Shown piece by piece: positions 30,566-32,510 of a stretch of DNA of 32,510 nt. Position numbers and translations under genes: made by a program. The notes under the pieces were generated by a model, which saw only the letters and a list, made by a program, of their open reading frames with translations, did not search any database and was not told the DNA's origin. The stretch is taken from positions 2,267,418 through 2,299,927 of the forward strand of contig NZ_LR732544.1 in NCBI RefSeq assembly GCF_902506575.1, in the 5' to 3' direction. Every line of letters begins with the position of its first letter. Within the stretch, counting starts at the first letter, position 1. The DNA is from Streptomyces mexicanus. Its GTDB lineage: Bacteria; Actinomycetota; Actinomycetes; Streptomycetales; Streptomycetaceae.

Positions 30566-30753
30566 CCCCTTGCGCACCGTGCGTGGCGCGTCTCACACAG
30601 CGGCCCCGCGTCTCGTCCGGTTCTGACAAGTGCAAAGATGGGCGTCGGCAGGACAGGGCCCCAACCCAAGGGCCGAAGAACGAGCGGCCGGACACCAGCC
30701 GCCAGCCGGTCACCGACGACCGGCGTACGGCGCACATGCATGGAGGACGTGAC

Positions 30754-32142
30754 GTGGCGAACGACGCCAGCACCGTTTTCGACCTAGTGATCCTCGGCGG
30801 TGGTAGCGGTGGTTACGCCGCGGCCCTGCGCGGGGCTCAGCTGGGCCTGGACGTCGCCCTGATCGAGAAGGACAAGGTCGGCGGTACCTGCCTGCACCGG
30901 GGTTGCATCCCCACCAAGGCCCTGCTGCACGCGGGCGAGATCGCCGACCAGGCCCGCGAGAGCGAGCAGTTCGGTGTCAAGACCACCTTCGAGGGCATCG
31001 ACGTCCCCGCCGTCCACAAGTACAAGGACGACGTGATCTCGGGCCTGTACAAGGGCCTGCAGGGTCTGATCGCCTCCCGCAAGGTCACCTACATCGAGGG
31101 CGAGGGCCGGCTGTCCTCCCCGACGTCCGTCGATGTCAACGGCCGGCGGATCGAGGGTCGCCACATCCTCCTGGCGACCGGTTCCGTGCCGAAGTCCCTG
31201 CCGGGCCTCGACATCGACGGCAACCGCATCATCTCCTCCGACCACGCCCTCGTCCTGGACCGCGTGCCGAAGTCCGCGATCATCCTGGGCGGCGGCGTCA
31301 TCGGCGTCGAGTTCGCCTCCGCATGGAAGTCCTTCGGCGCCGACGTCACGATCATCGAGGGCCTCAAGCACCTGGTCCCGGTCGAGGACGAGAACTCCTC
31401 CAAGCTGCTGGAGCGCGCCTTCCGCAAGCGCGGGATCAAGTTCAACCTGGGCACCTTCTTCCAGAAGGCCGAGTACACCCAGGACGGCGTCAAGGTCACC
31501 CTGGCCGACGGCAAGGAGTTCGAGGCCGAGGTCCTGCTGGTCGCCGTCGGCCGCGGCCCGGTCTCCCAGGGCCTGGGCTACGAGGAGGCCGGGGTCGCCA
31601 TGGACCGCGGCTACGTCCTCGTCGACGAGTACATGCGCACCAACGTGCCGACCATCTCCGCCGTCGGTGACCTGGTGCCCACGCTCCAGCTCGCGCACGT
31701 CGGCTTCGCCGAGGGCATCCTGGTGGCGGAGCGTCTGGCCGGTCTGAAGGTCGTCCCGATCGACTACGACGGCGTCCCGCGGGTCACGTACTGCCAGCCG
31801 GAGGTCGCCTCCGTGGGTCTCACCGAGGCCAAGGCCAAGGAGATCTACGGCGCGGACAAGGTCGTCGCTCTGAAGTACAACCTGGCGGGCAACGGCAGGA
31901 GCAAGATCCTGAAGACCGCGGGCGAGATCAAGCTCGTCCAGGTCAAGGACGGTGCCGTGGTCGGCGTCCACATGGTCGGCGACCGCATGGGCGAGCAGGT
32001 CGGCGAGGCCCAGCTGATCTACAACTGGGAGGCGCTGCCGGCCGAGGTGGCCCAGCTCATCCACGCCCACCCGACGCAGAACGAGGCGCTCGGCGAGGCC
32101 CACCTGGCGCTGGCCGGCAAGCCGCTGCACTCCCACGACTGA
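30754..32142 (+). CDS. lpdA: Dihydrolipoyl dehydrogenase (E3)
   Basis: A 462-residue flavoprotein that reoxidises dihydrolipoyl groups of 2-oxoacid dehydrogenase complexes with NAD+. FAD-binding GGGSGG (15-20), redox-active disulfide GGTCLHRGCIPTK (Cys46, Cys51), NAD-binding GGGVIGVEFAS, second FAD motif TISAVGDLV, and the catalytic HPTQNE (His439, Glu444). Start GTG at 30754 with GGAGG 7 nt upstream; the long in-frame upstream extension is non-coding. The 286-bp gap before it holds the pepA terminator and no gene. It is followed 63 bp later by the E2 gene, on the same strand. Confidence 0.96.
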   Translation: MANDASTVFDLVILGGGSGGYAAALRGAQLGLDVALIEKDKVGGTCLHRGCIPTKALLHAGEIADQARESEQFGVKTTFEGIDVPAVHKYKDDVISGLYKGLQGLIASRKVTYIEGEGRLSSPTSVDVNGRRIEGRHILLATGSVPKSLPGLDIDGNRIISSDHALVLDRVPKSAIILGGGVIGVEFASAWKSFGADVTIIEGLKHLVPVEDENSSKLLERAFRKRGIKFNLGTFFQKAEYTQDGVKVTLADGKEFEAEVLLVAVGRGPVSQGLGYEEAGVAMDRGYVLVDEYMRTNVPTISAVGDLVPTLQLAHVGFAEGILVAERLAGLKVVPIDYDGVPRVTYCQPEVASVGLTEAKAKEIYGADKVVALKYNLAGNGRSKILKTAGEIKLVQVKDGAVVGVHMVGDRMGEQVGEAQLIYNWEALPAEVAQLIHAHPTQNEALGEAHLALAGKPLHSHD

Positions 32143-32205
32143 GCCTTCGGTCCACACGGGCGCGACGACACAGACTTCCGCAATTCGTTAGGAGCAACCG
32201 AAACC

Positions 32206-32510
32206 ATGGCGGTTTCCGTAACCCTGCCGGCGCTCGGCGAGAGCGTCACCGAGGGCACTGTCACCCGCTGGCTGAAGGCCGAGGGCGAGCGCGTCGAGGC
32301 CGACGAGCCGCTGCTCGAGGTCTCCACCGACAAGGTCGACACCGAGATCCCCTCGCCCGCCTCCGGCGTGCTGCTGGAGATCGTGGTCGGCGAGGACGAG
32401 ACCGCCGAGGTCGGCGCCAAGCTCGCCGTCATCGGCGCCCCCGGTGCGGCCCCGGCCGCCGCCGAGGCTCCGGCCGCCCCGGCCCCCGCGCCGGCCGCCG
32501 AGGCCCCGGC
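32206..32510 (+). CDS. sucB: Dihydrolipoamide acyltransferase (E2), 5' part only
   Basis: The window ends inside this gene after 101 codons. The visible part is an N-terminal lipoyl domain ([21 protein letters not shown]; lipoylated Lys43 in VSTDKVDTE) followed by the start of an Ala/Pro-rich linker ([15 protein letters not shown]). The full protein should carry an E1/E3-binding domain and a catalytic domain. Start ATG at 32206 with AGGAG 11 nt upstream. In actinobacteria this E2 commonly serves both pyruvate and 2-oxoglutarate dehydrogenases; the symbol is by homology and context with lpdA. Confidence 0.9.
   Translation, partial: MAVSVTLPALGESVTEGTVTRWLKAEGERVEADEPLLEVSTDKVDTEIPSPASGVLLEIVVGEDETAEVGAKLAVIGAPGAAPAAAEAPAAPAPAPAAEAP

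Noticed and set aside
1..32510. Biosynthetic gene cluster, prophage, integrated plasmid, tRNA or rRNA
   Set aside because: No polyketide, peptide synthetase, phage, integrase or RNA-gene signatures were found; gene content is core chromosomal.

Overview
The window is chromosomal DNA from a high-GC actinomycete, almost certainly a Streptomyces or a close relative. Base composition is very GC-rich, third codon positions are nearly all G or C, and GTG starts are common. The gene set (PspA with PspAA, DUF3043 protein, ErpA, NadA, CobU/CobT/CobS, leucyl aminopeptidase, dihydrolipoyl dehydrogenase, E2 component) matches a conserved core region of Streptomyces chromosomes. I see no rRNA, tRNA, CRISPR array, phage or biosynthetic cluster.

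Layout. 1-6.8 kb: a cysteine desulfurase/TusA fusion (its usual PLP lysine is glutamine here), a PfkB-type kinase, a small unknown protein, a membrane-anchored exported protein, the Fe-S carrier ErpA and the Fe-S enzyme quinolinate synthase NadA. 6.8-9.4 kb: a divergent MFS exporter/LysR pair with a near-perfect operator candidate at the LysR start. 9.4-14.7 kb: an RND efflux permease downstream of a NarL-type two-component system. 14.9-16.0 kb: the PspAA/PspA envelope-stress pair. 16.3-19.4 kb: DUF3043 membrane protein, a translationally coupled methyltransferase, an HtrA-like lipoprotein protease and a small conserved protein. 19.4-19.7 kb: a non-coding element with terminal inverted repeats (MITE-like). 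19.7-27.7 kb: three cobalamin nucleotide-loop genes (cobU fused to a degenerate metallo-beta-lactamase domain, cobT, cobS), interleaved with a zinc-ribbon methyltransferase and a two-gene membrane unit (MprF-like DUF2156 protein plus rhomboid-like protein). 27.7-28.7 kb: a GH114-like lipoprotein. 28.9-32.5 kb: pepA, lpdA and the start of the E2 acyltransferase gene.

How the genes fit together. Sulfur transfer, Fe-S delivery and the Fe-S enzyme NadA lie close together. PspA/PspAA, the two-component system, the RND pump, the HtrA protease and the MprF-like/rhomboid pair all suggest cell-envelope maintenance, although a shared regulon is only inferred. CobU, CobT and CobS carry out the activation and joining of the lower ligand of cobalamin. 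LpdA and the E2 protein form part of the 2-oxoacid dehydrogenase complexes.

Three points stand out beyond ordinary annotation: the lysine-to-glutamine change in the desulfurase, the MITE-like element just upstream of cobU, and a cobS frame that runs past its conserved end at a G8 run. The window is also rich in short intergenic tandem arrays of differing unit length (20, 21, 23, 30-31 and 41 bp), and at least six genes have a TANNNT hexamer 6-8 nt before the start codon with no clear ribosome-binding site, which suggests leaderless mRNAs.
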